From Sunxiuqinia sp963678245 (GTDB taxonomy: Bacteria > Bacteroidota > Bacteroidia > Bacteroidales > Prolixibacteraceae), in NCBI GenBank assembly GCA_965140765.1, contig OZ223307.1, forward strand, positions 1 to 64,000: a stretch of DNA of 64,000 bases, written 5' to 3'. Position 1 is the stretch's first letter; each line of letters opens with the position of its first letter. The notes beneath the pieces are model-generated. The model searched no databases. It was not told the origin of the DNA and saw nothing but the letters and a program-made list of their open reading frames with translations. The translations under genes and the position numbers were made by a program. This document shows positions 35,989 to 45,028 of the stretch, piece after piece.

Positions 35989-36796
35989 ATGGCTATTCAA
36001 AAGATAATCGCAGCCGGTTGGGGCAACCGGCTCTCAAGGCGGTGGACTTGTAAAAGCAGTATTAAATGATCCGGATGCCCAATTAAAAATCCGCGCAATT
36101 ACTCGAAATGCCAAATCGGACAAAGCAAAAGAATTAGCTGAACTTGCGCTGAGGTTATCGAGGCTGATGTTAATAATATTAGAAGCCTTACAAAAGCATT
36201 TGAAGGTGCATATGGCGCATACTGTACCACCTTGGGGGGATTTCTTCACTTGAAAAGGAAAAGGTTCATGCAAAAAATATGGCCGAAGCAGCAACCCAAG
36301 AGGGATTTAAGCAAGTTATTTGGTCAACCGTTGAAGACACCCGAAAATGGGTTCCATTGGACGACGACCGCATGCCTACCTTAATGGATCTATATAAGGT
36401 TCCACATTTTGATGCTAAGGGAGAATCCAATTCATATTTTGAGAAGAGCGGCACTCCATACACCTTGCTGTATACTTCTTCTTATTGGGACAATTTCATT
36501 TATTTTGGAATCGGGCCACAAAAAGGTCAGGACGGGAAATTAGCCATTACCTTTCCTATGGGAGATAAAAAGTTACCTGGCATTGCTGCTGAGGACATTG
36601 GTAAATGTGCTTATGGTATTTTCAAGGCAGGAGACCGATTTAGAAACCAATCGGTGGGGATTTCAGGGCAGCGTTTAACAGGTCTGGAAATGGCTGATGG
36701 TTTCTCCAAACTTTTAGGAAAACCTGTAGCTTACAACGATGTTCCGGCGGCTGTGTATCGCACCCTCGGCTTTCCCCGTGCTGAAGAGCTGGCGAA
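35989..36796 (+). pseudogene. NmrA-like NAD(P)-binding protein, multiply frameshifted
   Basis: An ATG at 35989 opens MAIQKIIA; the Rossmann segment VGATGSQGGGLVKAVLNDPD continues only after a one-base shift near 36013-36017. A second shift near 36143-36148 leads to AEVIEADVNNIRSLTKAFEG, and a third near 36232-36240 to SSLEKEKVHAKNMAEAATQEG. From 36279 the frame is clean to GKPVAYNDVPAAVYRTLGFP. Three independent indels mean this gene is dead. The last residues before 36796 run into a FAS1 fragment instead of the normal C terminus. Confidence 0.85.
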
Positions 36797-37067
36797 TTTC
36801 TCGATCTGCTAGACGACCTTGGAGCGGACGTAACCAGTTTGGACGACATTCCTGTCGCAGACCTCACCGCAATTTTACTGTACCATGTTGTTGAAGGACG
36901 CATACATTCATCGGATCTTTCAGGTGGGATTGTACACCTTGAACGGAGCCTAAATCACGGTTGGCCTAAGCAATGGAGTTATGATTGACGATGCAAAGGT
37001 TAGAACACCGAACGTGCAGGCAACAAATGGTATAATCCACTTGATTAACAAAGTCTTCAGACAGTAG
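36797..37067 (+). pseudogene. C-terminal half of a fasciclin (FAS1) domain, degraded
   Basis: In one frame from 36797 I read FLDLLDDLGADVTSLDDIP, then ADLTAILLYHVVEGRIHSSD. After a shift near 36930 the next frame gives VYTLNGA, a TAA, then GLSNGVMIDDAKV and ATNGIIHLINKVF before TAG at 37065. These are the H1/H2 signatures of FAS1 domains. The N-terminal half is absent: it is joined directly to the NmrA remnant, so a deletion fused two decaying genes. Confidence 0.8.
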
Positions 37068-37099
37068 TAGAAAGTAGAAATACTCCATAGAAATTATGC

Positions 37100-37141
37100 A
37101 AAATAAAGCGAGCATTCGAATTCGAATGCTCGCTTTATTTT
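37100..37141. terminator. Perfect 42-bp palindrome, bidirectional terminator
   Basis: The half-site AAAATAAAGCGAGCATTCGA begins at 37100; the whole block to 37141 equals its own complement, centred on GAATTC with no loop, and T runs flank the right side. It stands between the plus-strand pseudogenes and the minus-strand barrel gene. Confidence 0.78.
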
Positions 37142-37169
37142 TTAGCACATTTCTCTTGAACATCACACA

Positions 37170-38663
37170 TTAAAACTCGTAGGTTAAGCCGGTAAAAACA
37201 CCAACCGTATAGGGCTTATAATCGACAGAAGAATTACTATTTAACGATCCTAAAAAATGCTTTATCTGCGGCTCAATTCGGACACTTATTTTATCGGTAA
37301 TTCCGTAGCCAAAACCCAGTCCGAAACTGGTGCTGTAATTAACCGTATTCATATCTCTTGTTTCTCCAATTCGCTGTCGCCCATCTTGACTATTGGCATA
37401 AGCTTCATTTCCGATTAACACACTTGTATTGAAACCTCCCAACAACTGCATTTTAAAAACAGCATCAACAAGCTGATAGCGAAAGGTTAGCGGAATCTCA
37501 ATATACTCAAAATCTTGCTCAAACTCAGTCTCAGTAAGCAATATATTACGATTTGCATCAGTTGATTCAAAGCCATTACTAAGCTTAGCATTAGTTGGAA
37601 GGTTTTCTATTGCAATAACCCCTGCAGAAGTGTTCATCGTTACTTCTCCTGAGCGAACTGCAACAGCCGTATTGAAAAATCCTACATCATCAACTAAATT
37701 TTGATCTCCTTCGACCGGAGACGCCAGAGAATAAGACAAATCAGATGAGCGATAAGCCTGATTGGAAGAAGTTTGTTCGAGTTTACTATAGAAAACCCCA
37801 CTCTGCACACTCCATCGCTTATTGGTTTTGTACTCAACTGAAATCCCACCTCCTACGTTTAAATCTTCACTTGAATTGTCATAGGTCATTGCGCTGGCAT
37901 ACTCTTTACTTTGCGAACTCTGACTAACAGCAAAACCCGGAGTTAACATAGCTCCAACCTGCCAACCTGCTGACTCTATATTCTGTTTGTTTGCTGCCAG
38001 TAAGCGCGCATTTTCCTCAATCATGGAAAGCTCCACCCGGCTTAACAGCGACTCAGCTTGCGAATTTCTATTTGCCTCAGCTAATTGAGTCGGTTTCTTA
38101 AACAAATCATCTAGCTCTACTCCGATTAACCGGAGCAAGCTAAATGATTTCATTTCCTGTTTCCTATTTTCTGATTTTGCAATTTGTCCTTCGTGCTTCG
38201 GGGCTTCAACTAATACGGCATAACTCGCTGCGGTATCTACGCTTGCTTCTTCGTTGCTTACGAGATAAGTCTGATTGTTTTTCTGGTCGGATTCTGCAAA
38301 AATCGGTGCCTCCTGACTTAAAACCGGATCATTCACATCGTTCAATTCATCTGTCGATTCATCTCCAACAATTTCTTTCGCCTTGTTAAGCGGTTTGGAC
38401 AATGTTTTTTCAACCGCCTCATTTTGCTCTGTTAAAATCGGAACATCTGTTTCATGCGGATGCTGCAACTGCCAACCTAACAAAAAGGCTAATAAAACAG
38501 CTGCTGCAATTCCTACTCCTTTTAAGTAACCCAAAATAGTGCGTCGTTTCGCCCCCGCCTGCTGCTCCTGAATTCGATTCCAAACATACGAAGGCGGCTC
38601 TTGTTCAAAATTCTCTAATTTCGAACGGAATAACTCATCCAATTGATCATTATTCTTTTTCAT
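37170..38663 (-). CDS. Anti-sigma-like membrane protein with C-terminal outer-membrane barrel domain
   Basis: 497 residues. A cytoplasmic-looking start (NNDQLDELFRSKLENFEQEPP and VWNRIQEQQ) is followed by a basic patch and one membrane helix (about 47-65). A long low-complexity linker follows, then from about 235 a strand-rich domain ending FLGSLNSNSSVDYKPYTVGVFTGLTYEF, like a PorT/OmpW-type barrel. The start overlaps the ECF sigma gene by 4 bp, and the N terminus resembles anti-sigma factors of this phylum. Whether one chain truly spans both membranes is unclear. Confidence 0.75.
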   Translation of the reverse strand: MKKNNDQLDELFRSKLENFEQEPPSYVWNRIQEQQAGAKRRTILGYLKGVGIAAAVLLAFLLGWQLQHPHETDVPILTEQNEAVEKTLSKPLNKAKEIVGDESTDELNDVNDPVLSQEAPIFAESDQKNNQTYLVSNEEASVDTAASYAVLVEAPKHEGQIAKSENRKQEMKSFSLLRLIGVELDDLFKKPTQLAEANRNSQAESLLSRVELSMIEENARLLAANKQNIESAGWQVGAMLTPGFAVSQSSQSKEYASAMTYDNSSEDLNVGGGISVEYKTNKRWSVQSGVFYSKLEQTSSNQAYRSSDLSYSLASPVEGDQNLVDDVGFFNTAVAVRSGEVTMNTSAGVIAIENLPTNAKLSNGFESTDANRNILLTETEFEQDFEYIEIPLTFRYQLVDAVFKMQLLGGFNTSVLIGNEAYANSQDGRQRIGETRDMNTVNYSTSFGLGFGYGITDKISVRIEPQIKHFLGSLNSNSSVDYKPYTVGVFTGLTYEF

Positions 38664-39214
38664 GCAGAATAATTATTTTCTGTTTCTCCAAAAACCTTCA
38701 CCACTTTATCCCTCAATATTCCTCTGGCACGCGCCAAATTCGACTTAGATGTTCCCACCGAAATTTTCATTTCATCTGCTATCTCCTGATGATTCATGCC
38801 TTCAATAACATATAGGTTGAATACCATTCGATAACGTGGCGGCAATTCATTAATAATCTTTAATAAATCCTTTGCTGACAATTCAGCAATGATATTATCA
38901 TTTAGTTCAGGCTCATCATAAATCCCCATGTCTTCAACCGGGTGCATCAAATGATTTTTTCGGTAGCGTTCTAAGGCAACATTAACCATTATTCGTCGCA
39001 CCCAACCTTCAAACGCCCCCTCGTGCCTGAATGAACCAATTTTTTCAAAGACCTTTAAAAAACCATCCTGCAAATTATCTTCTGCTTCAGTCTCATCTTT
39101 CGAATACCGCAGACACACCCCAAACATTTTTGGGGCCAGATACTGATACAATCTGGCCTGTGCCTTCGTTTTACCAGCAGCACTATCGATAATAATCTGC
39201 TTGAGATCTTTCAA
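38660..39214 (-). CDS. ECF-type RNA polymerase sigma factor
   Basis: 184 residues with sigma region 2 (AQARLYQYLAPKMFGVCLRY, DNLQDGFLKVFEKIGSF, FEGWVRRIMVN) and region 4 (INELPPRYRMVFNLYVIEGMNHQEIADEM, then VGTSKSNLARAR). It should direct polymerase to a small regulon. The start is a TTG at 39214; no ATG precedes region 2 and a stop lies upstream. The ATGA overlap with the next gene suggests a sigma/anti-sigma pair. Confidence 0.93.
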   Translation of the reverse strand: MKDLKQIIIDSAAGKTKAQARLYQYLAPKMFGVCLRYSKDETEAEDNLQDGFLKVFEKIGSFRHEGAFEGWVRRIMVNVALERYRKNHLMHPVEDMGIYDEPELNDNIIAELSAKDLLKIINELPPRYRMVFNLYVIEGMNHQEIADEMKISVGTSKSNLARARGILRDKVVKVFGETENNYSA

Positions 39215-39236
39215 AACACTATCAATTGATTAAGAT

Positions 39237-39268
39237 CAAAATTAACAGAATGCCCGCATAGTTTGCAA
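39237..39268 (-). promoter_or_regulatory. Bacteroidota-type promoter for the ECF sigma gene
   Basis: On the minus strand, TTG (39268-39266) and TAATTTTG (39244-39237) are separated by 21 nt. Transcription would begin near 39230, about 16 nt before the TTG start codon. Confidence 0.45.
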
Positions 39269-39458
39269 TTAATTCCGCAATCCGCTCTAATTAATTTACT
39301 TTGACAAAAGTCAAAATGGGTGATTTCAGTATGGTGATGGGGGAAACCACCGAAAGGTTGCGTAGTTCGTCAACTATTTTTTAAAACTCGAACGCAACCT
39401 TTTCCAGGCATCGTCAGTCTATTTTAGCATAAATCACTTCGAATAAATCATTAGAACG

Positions 39459-40712
39459 ATGAAACATCTTATTTTTATTTGCAGCTTATTATTAATATCA
39501 CCACTTCTCAAGTCGTGCTCCGACTCAGATTCGATTGTTGTTGAAGATGAAGACGTGACCAATATTGACTTGGATTTGAAATCGGAAAAGCTGATTGAAG
39601 CCGACAATGCTTTTGGGCTTGACCTGTTTAAAGAGGTCAATACCGAATTGGATGAAGGCAAAAACCTGATGATTTCACCCTTGAGTATTTCGCTTGCACT
39701 GGCCATGGTATACAATGGAGCCGACGGCGACACCAAAAGCCAAATGGAAACCATGTTGCACAAATCGGGTTTTTCACCCGACCAAATAAACAAAGCTTAT
39801 CAAAGTCTCGTAAAAGCCTTAGCTGATCATGATCCGCAAGTTAAAATATCGATTGCCAACGCTATTTTTTACGATCAAAATTTTAACATAAAATCTGATT
39901 TTATTTCAACTAACCAAACGTATTACGATGCCGAGGTTGATAAATTGGATTTTAACAATTCATTATCCACACTCGACCGGGTAAATGGTTGGGTAAAAAA
40001 TAAAACCAACAATAAGATTGAAAAAATAATCGATCAGGTTTCTCCCACTGATGCAATATTTTTGATGAATGCCATTTATTTTAAAGGTCAGTGGACCTCC
40101 CAGTTTGAGAAAGACAATACAGCAGACCGTGCCTTTTATACTGAAAATGGAAACGAATTACAGGTTCCAACGATGATGCTGGATGAGACAACATTAAACT
40201 ATACAGGAACGAGCCAATTTCAATTACTGGAGTTACCATATGGTGGAGAGAAATACAGCATGCTCATCCTTTTACCGACCGAAGAATATTCGACCAATGA
40301 TGTCATTGCAGAAATGAATCAGTCTAATTTGAACAATTTGCTTGAGAACTTGCACGAACGTAATTTAAAAGTCTACTTGCCAAAGTTTGAATTTGCATAC
40401 GCAAATAGCTTAGTTGACAACCTGAAAGCGTTAGGCATGAATGATGCGTTCATCGCTTCTCTTTCTGACTTCTCTGGTATTTCGGATATTCCAGATTTAT
40501 ATATTTCGGAAGTAAAACATAAAAGTTATATTAAAGTTGACGAAGAAGGAACAGAGGCCACAGCTGTTACAGGAGTGACATTTGAAGTGACTTCGGCAGG
40601 TCCGGAGCCCGTTTTTGATGTTAATCGACCTTTTGTTTTCGCTATCCGCGAAAAAGATACAAACGCTATTTTATTTATGGGAAAAGTTAATAATCCACTA
40701 CTCGATGAATAA
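39459..40712 (+). CDS. Lipoprotein serpin
   Basis: 417 residues. A lipoprotein signal ends LKSC (Cys20), so it is exported and anchored. The serpin fold is complete: NLMISPLSISLALAMVYNGA, FLMNAIYFKGQW, and the C-terminal DVNRPFVFAIREKDTNAILFMGKV. The hinge of the reactive loop, EEGTEATAVTG, has small residues as in inhibitory serpins. By alignment to the hinge, the bait bond is near Thr-Ser in FEVTSAGPEP, though the loop end is about two residues longer than in antitrypsin. It probably traps proteases outside the cell. The next gene overlaps its end by 8 bp. Confidence 0.93.
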   Translation: MKHLIFICSLLLISPLLKSCSDSDSIVVEDEDVTNIDLDLKSEKLIEADNAFGLDLFKEVNTELDEGKNLMISPLSISLALAMVYNGADGDTKSQMETMLHKSGFSPDQINKAYQSLVKALADHDPQVKISIANAIFYDQNFNIKSDFISTNQTYYDAEVDKLDFNNSLSTLDRVNGWVKNKTNNKIEKIIDQVSPTDAIFLMNAIYFKGQWTSQFEKDNTADRAFYTENGNELQVPTMMLDETTLNYTGTSQFQLLELPYGGEKYSMLILLPTEEYSTNDVIAEMNQSNLNNLLENLHERNLKVYLPKFEFAYANSLVDNLKALGMNDAFIASLSDFSGISDIPDLYISEVKHKSYIKVDEEGTEATAVTGVTFEVTSAGPEPVFDVNRPFVFAIREKDTNAILFMGKVNNPLLDE

Positions 40713-41181
40713 GTTAATTTATATCGCCATTCTGGCCTTCTTTATGAGTTGCGAAAAACAGGAAGACCCGACTGATGGGCTGAAATACAAAAGTATCTCC
40801 CCGTCAGAAACCGAAGAGTATATCGATCTGTACGTTAATAATTTCGACAGTTTGGAGAACGATCCGGTTACAATCAATGAAGTGCTGATTAAAGGCGACT
40901 TACTCATTGTCAACTTAAGTTATAGTGGTGGTTGCGCTGAGCACGAGTTCAATCTGGCTCGAATTCATCCTTCGTGTGGCACACCTCCACTTCCGCCGCC
41001 TACATTTGAACTCAAACACAATGCTAATGGCGATCTATGCGAAGCCTGGCTTACAGACACCTTAGCCTTTGACATCAGCCGATTACGAAATAGTGAAGAC
41101 AGCCAGATGACAATCAGCTTTTCAGCAAATGAGTATAACGACGAATATTTTCATTTCAACTTAAATTACAGGTATGAATAA
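40705..41181 (+). CDS. Small lipoprotein in the serpin operon, hypothetical
   Basis: 158 residues from ATG 40705, which overlaps the serpin stop by 8 bp. A lipoprotein signal ends FFMSC (Cys16). The rest is strand-rich with SYSGGCAEHEFNLARIHPSCGTPP in the middle, carrying two cysteines that may bridge. I do not recognise the family. The overlaps on both sides point to translational coupling with the serpin and the next lipoprotein. Confidence 0.82.
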   Translation: MNKLIYIAILAFFMSCEKQEDPTDGLKYKSISPSETEEYIDLYVNNFDSLENDPVTINEVLIKGDLLIVNLSYSGGCAEHEFNLARIHPSCGTPPLPPPTFELKHNANGDLCEAWLTDTLAFDISRLRNSEDSQMTISFSANEYNDEYFHFNLNYRYE

Positions 41182-41722
41182 ATTACAGGTATTATTGCTG
41201 GCGTTACCTTTTCTGACTTCGATGGCATGCATTCATGATGATGTGAGAGTTGACGATGATATTGTTGTCTTTTTTCAATTTGAATATGTGAACCATGCCT
41301 GGGGATTTCAGCATAACGGATTCATTATCGATCAGGAGGGTAATGTTTACGACTATGAGAAACCAGATGATTGGATGTGGCCTGAAAATAACGAAATTAG
41401 CACAAGTGCTTTTGAAAGTAATCTTTCGAAAGCAGAAATCAGGCTTGCCCAATTGGATAGAAGTGACATCAAAGAAATGACAAAGCTTGCGAAACAAGCA
41501 AGGTATGGAGATTTAACCGAACAAAAATCAGTGATGGCTGATGCCGGAGTTGAGGTGTATGCCATCTACACGGCCACTGCCGGAGACAATATTTTAATAA
41601 GACATTTGCTGCAACAACGCGGTGATGTTTACCAAAAAAATAAAACCAGCGCCTCTGACGACATCACCGAATGGCTCATTGATTTTCGCGGAACGAACGG
41701 CTACCCCGATGACAACTTTTAA
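41174..41722 (+). CDS. Second small lipoprotein in the serpin operon, hypothetical
   Basis: 182 residues; its start overlaps the previous gene by 8 bp. A lipoprotein signal ends TSMAC (Cys19). After that: an acidic DDDIVVFFQFEYVNHAWGFQHNG, then YDYEKPDDWMWPENNE, and a mostly helical second half. I do not recognise the family. It ends the operon ahead of a strong terminator. Confidence 0.8.
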   Translation: MNKLQVLLLALPFLTSMACIHDDVRVDDDIVVFFQFEYVNHAWGFQHNGFIIDQEGNVYDYEKPDDWMWPENNEISTSAFESNLSKAEIRLAQLDRSDIKEMTKLAKQARYGDLTEQKSVMADAGVEVYAIYTATAGDNILIRHLLQQRGDVYQKNKTSASDDITEWLIDFRGTNGYPDDNF

Positions 41723-41771
41723 TATTGAAACGGTATCATTTTCACCCCACACGTTCTAATTTAATCCAGAC

Positions 41772-41801
41772 AAAACGGGCAGCTTTTAAGCTGCCCGTTT
41801 T
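41772..41801. terminator. Terminator between the serpin operon and the papain-like peptidase
   Basis: A 14-bp stem: AAAACGGGCAGCTT (41772-41785) pairs with AAGCTGCCCGTTTT (41788-41801), two-base loop. Convergent genes share it. Confidence 0.88.
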
Positions 41802-41819
41802 CATTTGTATCGTTTCTAC

Positions 41820-43193
41820 TTAAAACATCGGATCCCATGGCGGAAGCATTTCCGCTTTTTCACCATAAATATCCAATACTTTTTCGCTAACAAAATCTTT
41901 ATGCACCACAATTCGGAACATGTATTCGTTAAACCACTCATCGGTAAAAGTGAGGTAGCCTTTTTCTCCCGTTTTTTCACCCCAGCTGTTTTCAAATTGC
42001 CATTTCAGCGGTTGCTCATCTTCATCTACTTCAACAGCTATCAGTGCCATTCCATGACTCGAACCACTTTCGCGACTTTGAATTCGCTCTGCTTTTGTCA
42101 TATTGAACGGAACATTGTAAACCGCTTCGTAGTTAAAATTATCAACGTCCAGCACTCCAAAATCTCGACGTAACTGTTTGCCCACATCGCATGAGGCATA
42201 CATGGCTTGATTGTTCTTGATTGATTCGATGCAGAATACCTTAATCACATCATTTGGCAAATTCACATAGTGCCAGTTTTCACCTTCCTCAACATTACGG
42301 TAATTTTCAATCTCAAAGTGCTTCCAAAACGGACGAGTCGGATCGTTCATCAACATCACATAATCGTTGAGTTTAACTTCTCCAAGCACTTCGTTCATAA
42401 ACGATTTTGGCGTAAAATTACCCGCTTCAACAAGGTCCCCATATTTGTTTTTGTAGCGATAGTTGAAAGTTACAGGAGGTTCGCCCAAATTGAGAGCCAA
42501 CATCCGGTAAATAACTGAGAGCATTTCTACTTTTCGATCTTCAATGGCTTGCTTGTTTTCACCGGAGCTTTTCAACTCGCGAAGTTCCAATGCCTGCTCG
42601 CGCAACTTACGCTTTAGTAATTTTGTCATCCAGGCTGTATTCTCGCTTGAGTAGGTTTCTTCCATCGCTTCGCGAGGAACCATGCCATACTTATTGGCCA
42701 AGTTTACAAAATTGATCCACTGTCCGCCATCGTCAACCGGCGAACGAAAGTACCAACGCACTTTCTCATCATCAATCTCCCGGTGGGCAGTCGCCACTAT
42801 ATTATTCAAAAATAAATTGGCTTTCTCGAACAAATCCCAGAAATAGAGGTAATTCTCAGAGAACTCAAAGGAGCTAACTTTAAAATGAGATATCGCCATT
42901 GGACGAAAAACATTCAGCGAAGTAAACAGCCAGCAACGACCTGATTTTTTTTGGTTGGTTACTCCCGAGACATCAACCCGGTAGGTGAAATAATGATCAG
43001 TCGAACCTTCATTTTCACGACTCCAGGCTAATTGGGTAATTGGATTTGCCGATAATGCGTTTTGCATTCCAGTGGTATAGTTGTTTTTAACAAACGACGA
43101 CCTGATTTCATCCAGACTATTCTGACTAACCGACTGACCCAAAGATAGTAATGGCAACATAAGGCCTATAAAAAATGTCCATTTCTTCATCAT
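41820..43193 (-). CDS. Papain-like C1 peptidase, bleomycin hydrolase/PepC type, exported
   Basis: 457 residues. A signal peptide (KKWTFFIGLMLPLLSLGQ) distinguishes it from cytoplasmic PepC. Catalytic residues are Cys87 (KKSGRCWLFTSLNVF), His380 (GSSHGMALIAVE) and Asn402 (FENSWG). The C-terminal tail ends near AEMLPPWDPMF, as in aminopeptidase forms where the tail blocks part of the cleft. It should trim peptides in the periplasm. It faces the serpin operon across a terminator. Confidence 0.93.
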   Translation of the reverse strand: MMKKWTFFIGLMLPLLSLGQSVSQNSLDEIRSSFVKNNYTTGMQNALSANPITQLAWSRENEGSTDHYFTYRVDVSGVTNQKKSGRCWLFTSLNVFRPMAISHFKVSSFEFSENYLYFWDLFEKANLFLNNIVATAHREIDDEKVRWYFRSPVDDGGQWINFVNLANKYGMVPREAMEETYSSENTAWMTKLLKRKLREQALELRELKSSGENKQAIEDRKVEMLSVIYRMLALNLGEPPVTFNYRYKNKYGDLVEAGNFTPKSFMNEVLGEVKLNDYVMLMNDPTRPFWKHFEIENYRNVEEGENWHYVNLPNDVIKVFCIESIKNNQAMYASCDVGKQLRRDFGVLDVDNFNYEAVYNVPFNMTKAERIQSRESGSSHGMALIAVEVDEDEQPLKWQFENSWGEKTGEKGYLTFTDEWFNEYMFRIVVHKDFVSEKVLDIYGEKAEMLPPWDPMF

Positions 43194-43249
43194 GCGTTAT
43201 TCTAAAGTTTTCAGTTGTAAGAGTTCAAAATTATCAATAATTTATTAGC

Positions 43250-43274
43250 AAAAAAAAAGACCTCCGCAGAGGCC
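43250..43274 (-). terminator. Terminator after the FadL-type porin gene
   Basis: On the minus strand CCTC-TGCG-GAGG, extended by a G-T and a G-C pair, is followed by nine T. It lies about 25 bp after the porin stop and overlaps the peptidase upstream region. Confidence 0.65.
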
Positions 43275-43297
43275 CTTCACTATTTAGCATCAATTTA

Positions 43298-44770
43298 TCA
43301 TTTTAAAAGATGATAGGTTAACCCAATTGAAAAGGCTAGGTTCGACTTATCATACAACTCTTTGTAAGTTCCTACTCCCTCATATTCAATTTCCTTATAA
43401 CCATTTTCGTATACCGTGTTAAGCACACCCAGATCCATATCAAAAGCATCACTTACTTTAAACTTTGCTCCCAACCCAACTGAGTTAGAGCTCAAGCTAT
43501 AGCTGATATCAGTCTGATACCCTCGCCCTACACCGGTTTCAGAATGCATTAACCCGGCACTGATTGTGGTTACCTCGTTGAGTTGAAGCTCCAAACCTCC
43601 GGCCAACTCATAGTAATTTTTCTCAATATCATTTTCCTTTCCTGACCAATCTGCAGCTTTATCAAAATAATTACTGAACGATCCGGATAGTATAAAATTA
43701 TCCAGCAACTGATAGTCAACCCCTGCCGTAAAAATTGCCGGAATATCGTTTCGAAATTCAGCACCATCGGGATATACATTCAAGTCATCCTTTTCAGTAT
43801 GATTGGTCATTTTCAATACGGTTTTAAATTCGTACCGAAACCCCATGTTCAGCTTCTCATTGGGCTTAATATTTAAACCGATTATTGGAGTAAATCCGGT
43901 TCCTTTCTGATCCAAGCTTTCATACTTATCACCCATTTGCGAAGCATAAGCGCTAGCAGTAGCTGCTTTCACGCTCATTGTCTGTGCTGCTTCGCCAAAG
44001 GTTGTTCCACTTTGAAAACCATAGGCAGCAGCAGTTTCATCAGGCATTGTAGCACTGGCAGGGTACTCTCCAAGTTGTGCTGCTGCAGCACTTGCACCAG
44101 TAGCTAGCTGATTAAACAGGTCGGTAGCTAAAACAGGCTGAGATCCCACAATTAAGCTAATTTGTTTGATATGTCCGTCGTAAGTATTTTTTGCACTAAT
44201 CACCCGCAACCCTATCGCTCCGCTAAAAACCTCACTAAACGTGTAGCTGGCATTGAGCTGTGCGCCTAAAAATACCGAGCGACCATCAAAATACAAGTCA
44301 GAGGAATAACCATCAGTTGCAATGCCAAGTTGGCCCAAGGCCGCCGGAAGTTGAGCAAATGGAATCTCGAATGACGGTAACCCGGTTTTATACTCAGCCG
44401 TTCCACCCCCTCCATTAACTCCGAGTCCGAAAGAAAAAGCAAATCGCTCCTTTTTATAAACTGCAAATACAGAAGGAAAAACAGGCACGGTAACATCTCC
44501 GTTATAAGTAGATTCGTTCAGTAACGGATACATATTTTCAATCGTCCGAGTTTGAAAAATACTTTGATTATTGAATGAAAAATGCCAGCCGTCGTTTAGC
44601 TTTACCAGTCCTGCCGGGTTGAAGTAAACCGCATCAATATCAGTTGAGGCATTTCGTGAAAGCATCCTGATGTACTGCGCACTTTGGTTCGCATTTGTTA
44701 AGATACCACCTGCCCATACTGATTGCATTAGCCCCAAAAAAACAACAGTCAGCAAAGTTGATTTTTTCAT
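43298..44770 (-). CDS. OmpP1/FadL/TodX family outer-membrane transporter
   Basis: 490 residues: signal peptide ending SVWAG, then the FadL plug and barrel with YIRMLSRNASTDIDAVYFNPAGLVKL (the NPA-like FadL start), GLGVNGGGGTAEY, MGFRYEFKTVLKM and a final strand YHLLK. FadL-type proteins pass hydrophobic compounds across the outer membrane. An Ala-rich helical insert lies near 225-275. The substrate is unknown. Confidence 0.9.
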   Translation of the reverse strand: MKKSTLLTVVFLGLMQSVWAGGILTNANQSAQYIRMLSRNASTDIDAVYFNPAGLVKLNDGWHFSFNNQSIFQTRTIENMYPLLNESTYNGDVTVPVFPSVFAVYKKERFAFSFGLGVNGGGGTAEYKTGLPSFEIPFAQLPAALGQLGIATDGYSSDLYFDGRSVFLGAQLNASYTFSEVFSGAIGLRVISAKNTYDGHIKQISLIVGSQPVLATDLFNQLATGASAAAAQLGEYPASATMPDETAAAYGFQSGTTFGEAAQTMSVKAATASAYASQMGDKYESLDQKGTGFTPIIGLNIKPNEKLNMGFRYEFKTVLKMTNHTEKDDLNVYPDGAEFRNDIPAIFTAGVDYQLLDNFILSGSFSNYFDKAADWSGKENDIEKNYYELAGGLELQLNEVTTISAGLMHSETGVGRGYQTDISYSLSSNSVGLGAKFKVSDAFDMDLGVLNTVYENGYKEIEYEGVGTYKELYDKSNLAFSIGLTYHLLK

Positions 44771-44802
44771 GCTCTTTTTTGTTTAAAGATTAGTATAGCA
44801 AA

Positions 44803-44831
44803 CAAAAGTATATTATTTCACTTTTAAACAA
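44803..44831 (-). promoter_or_regulatory. Bacteroidota-type promoter for the FadL-type gene
   Basis: On the minus strand TTG (44831-44829) and TACTTTTG (44810-44803) are separated by 18 nt. Transcription would begin near 44797, about 26 nt before the ATG. Confidence 0.5.
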
Positions 44832-44942
44832 TGCATACCTGATGTAAAACAGCTTATCGAAAAATATCGATATGTTTGATTCCTCCCGCGAATAGGAAGT
44901 TGTAGACCTCATTTTACGTTAAAACATGACATGCAGGAAAAG

Positions 44943-44998
44943 GAGAGCGTGTCAGAATCATATTACCAGAAACAAAAAAGGAGAGGTCTGACGCTCTC
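44943..44998 (-). terminator. Terminator after the Fsa-type aldolase gene
   Basis: GAGAGCGT-G-TCAGA (44943-44956) pairs with TCTGACGCTCTC (44987-44998) around one bulged base, loop of 30 bases. It lies about 30 bp after the aldolase stop and closes the catabolic cluster. Confidence 0.65.
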
Positions 44999-45028
44999 TC
45001 TTTCTTTACTTCTATAGATATGAGTTAA

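Noticed and set aside
36034..36294. Minus-strand frame across the NmrA remnant
   Set aside because: The plus-strand frames, once repaired, give a clear NmrA sequence; the minus frame is a shadow.
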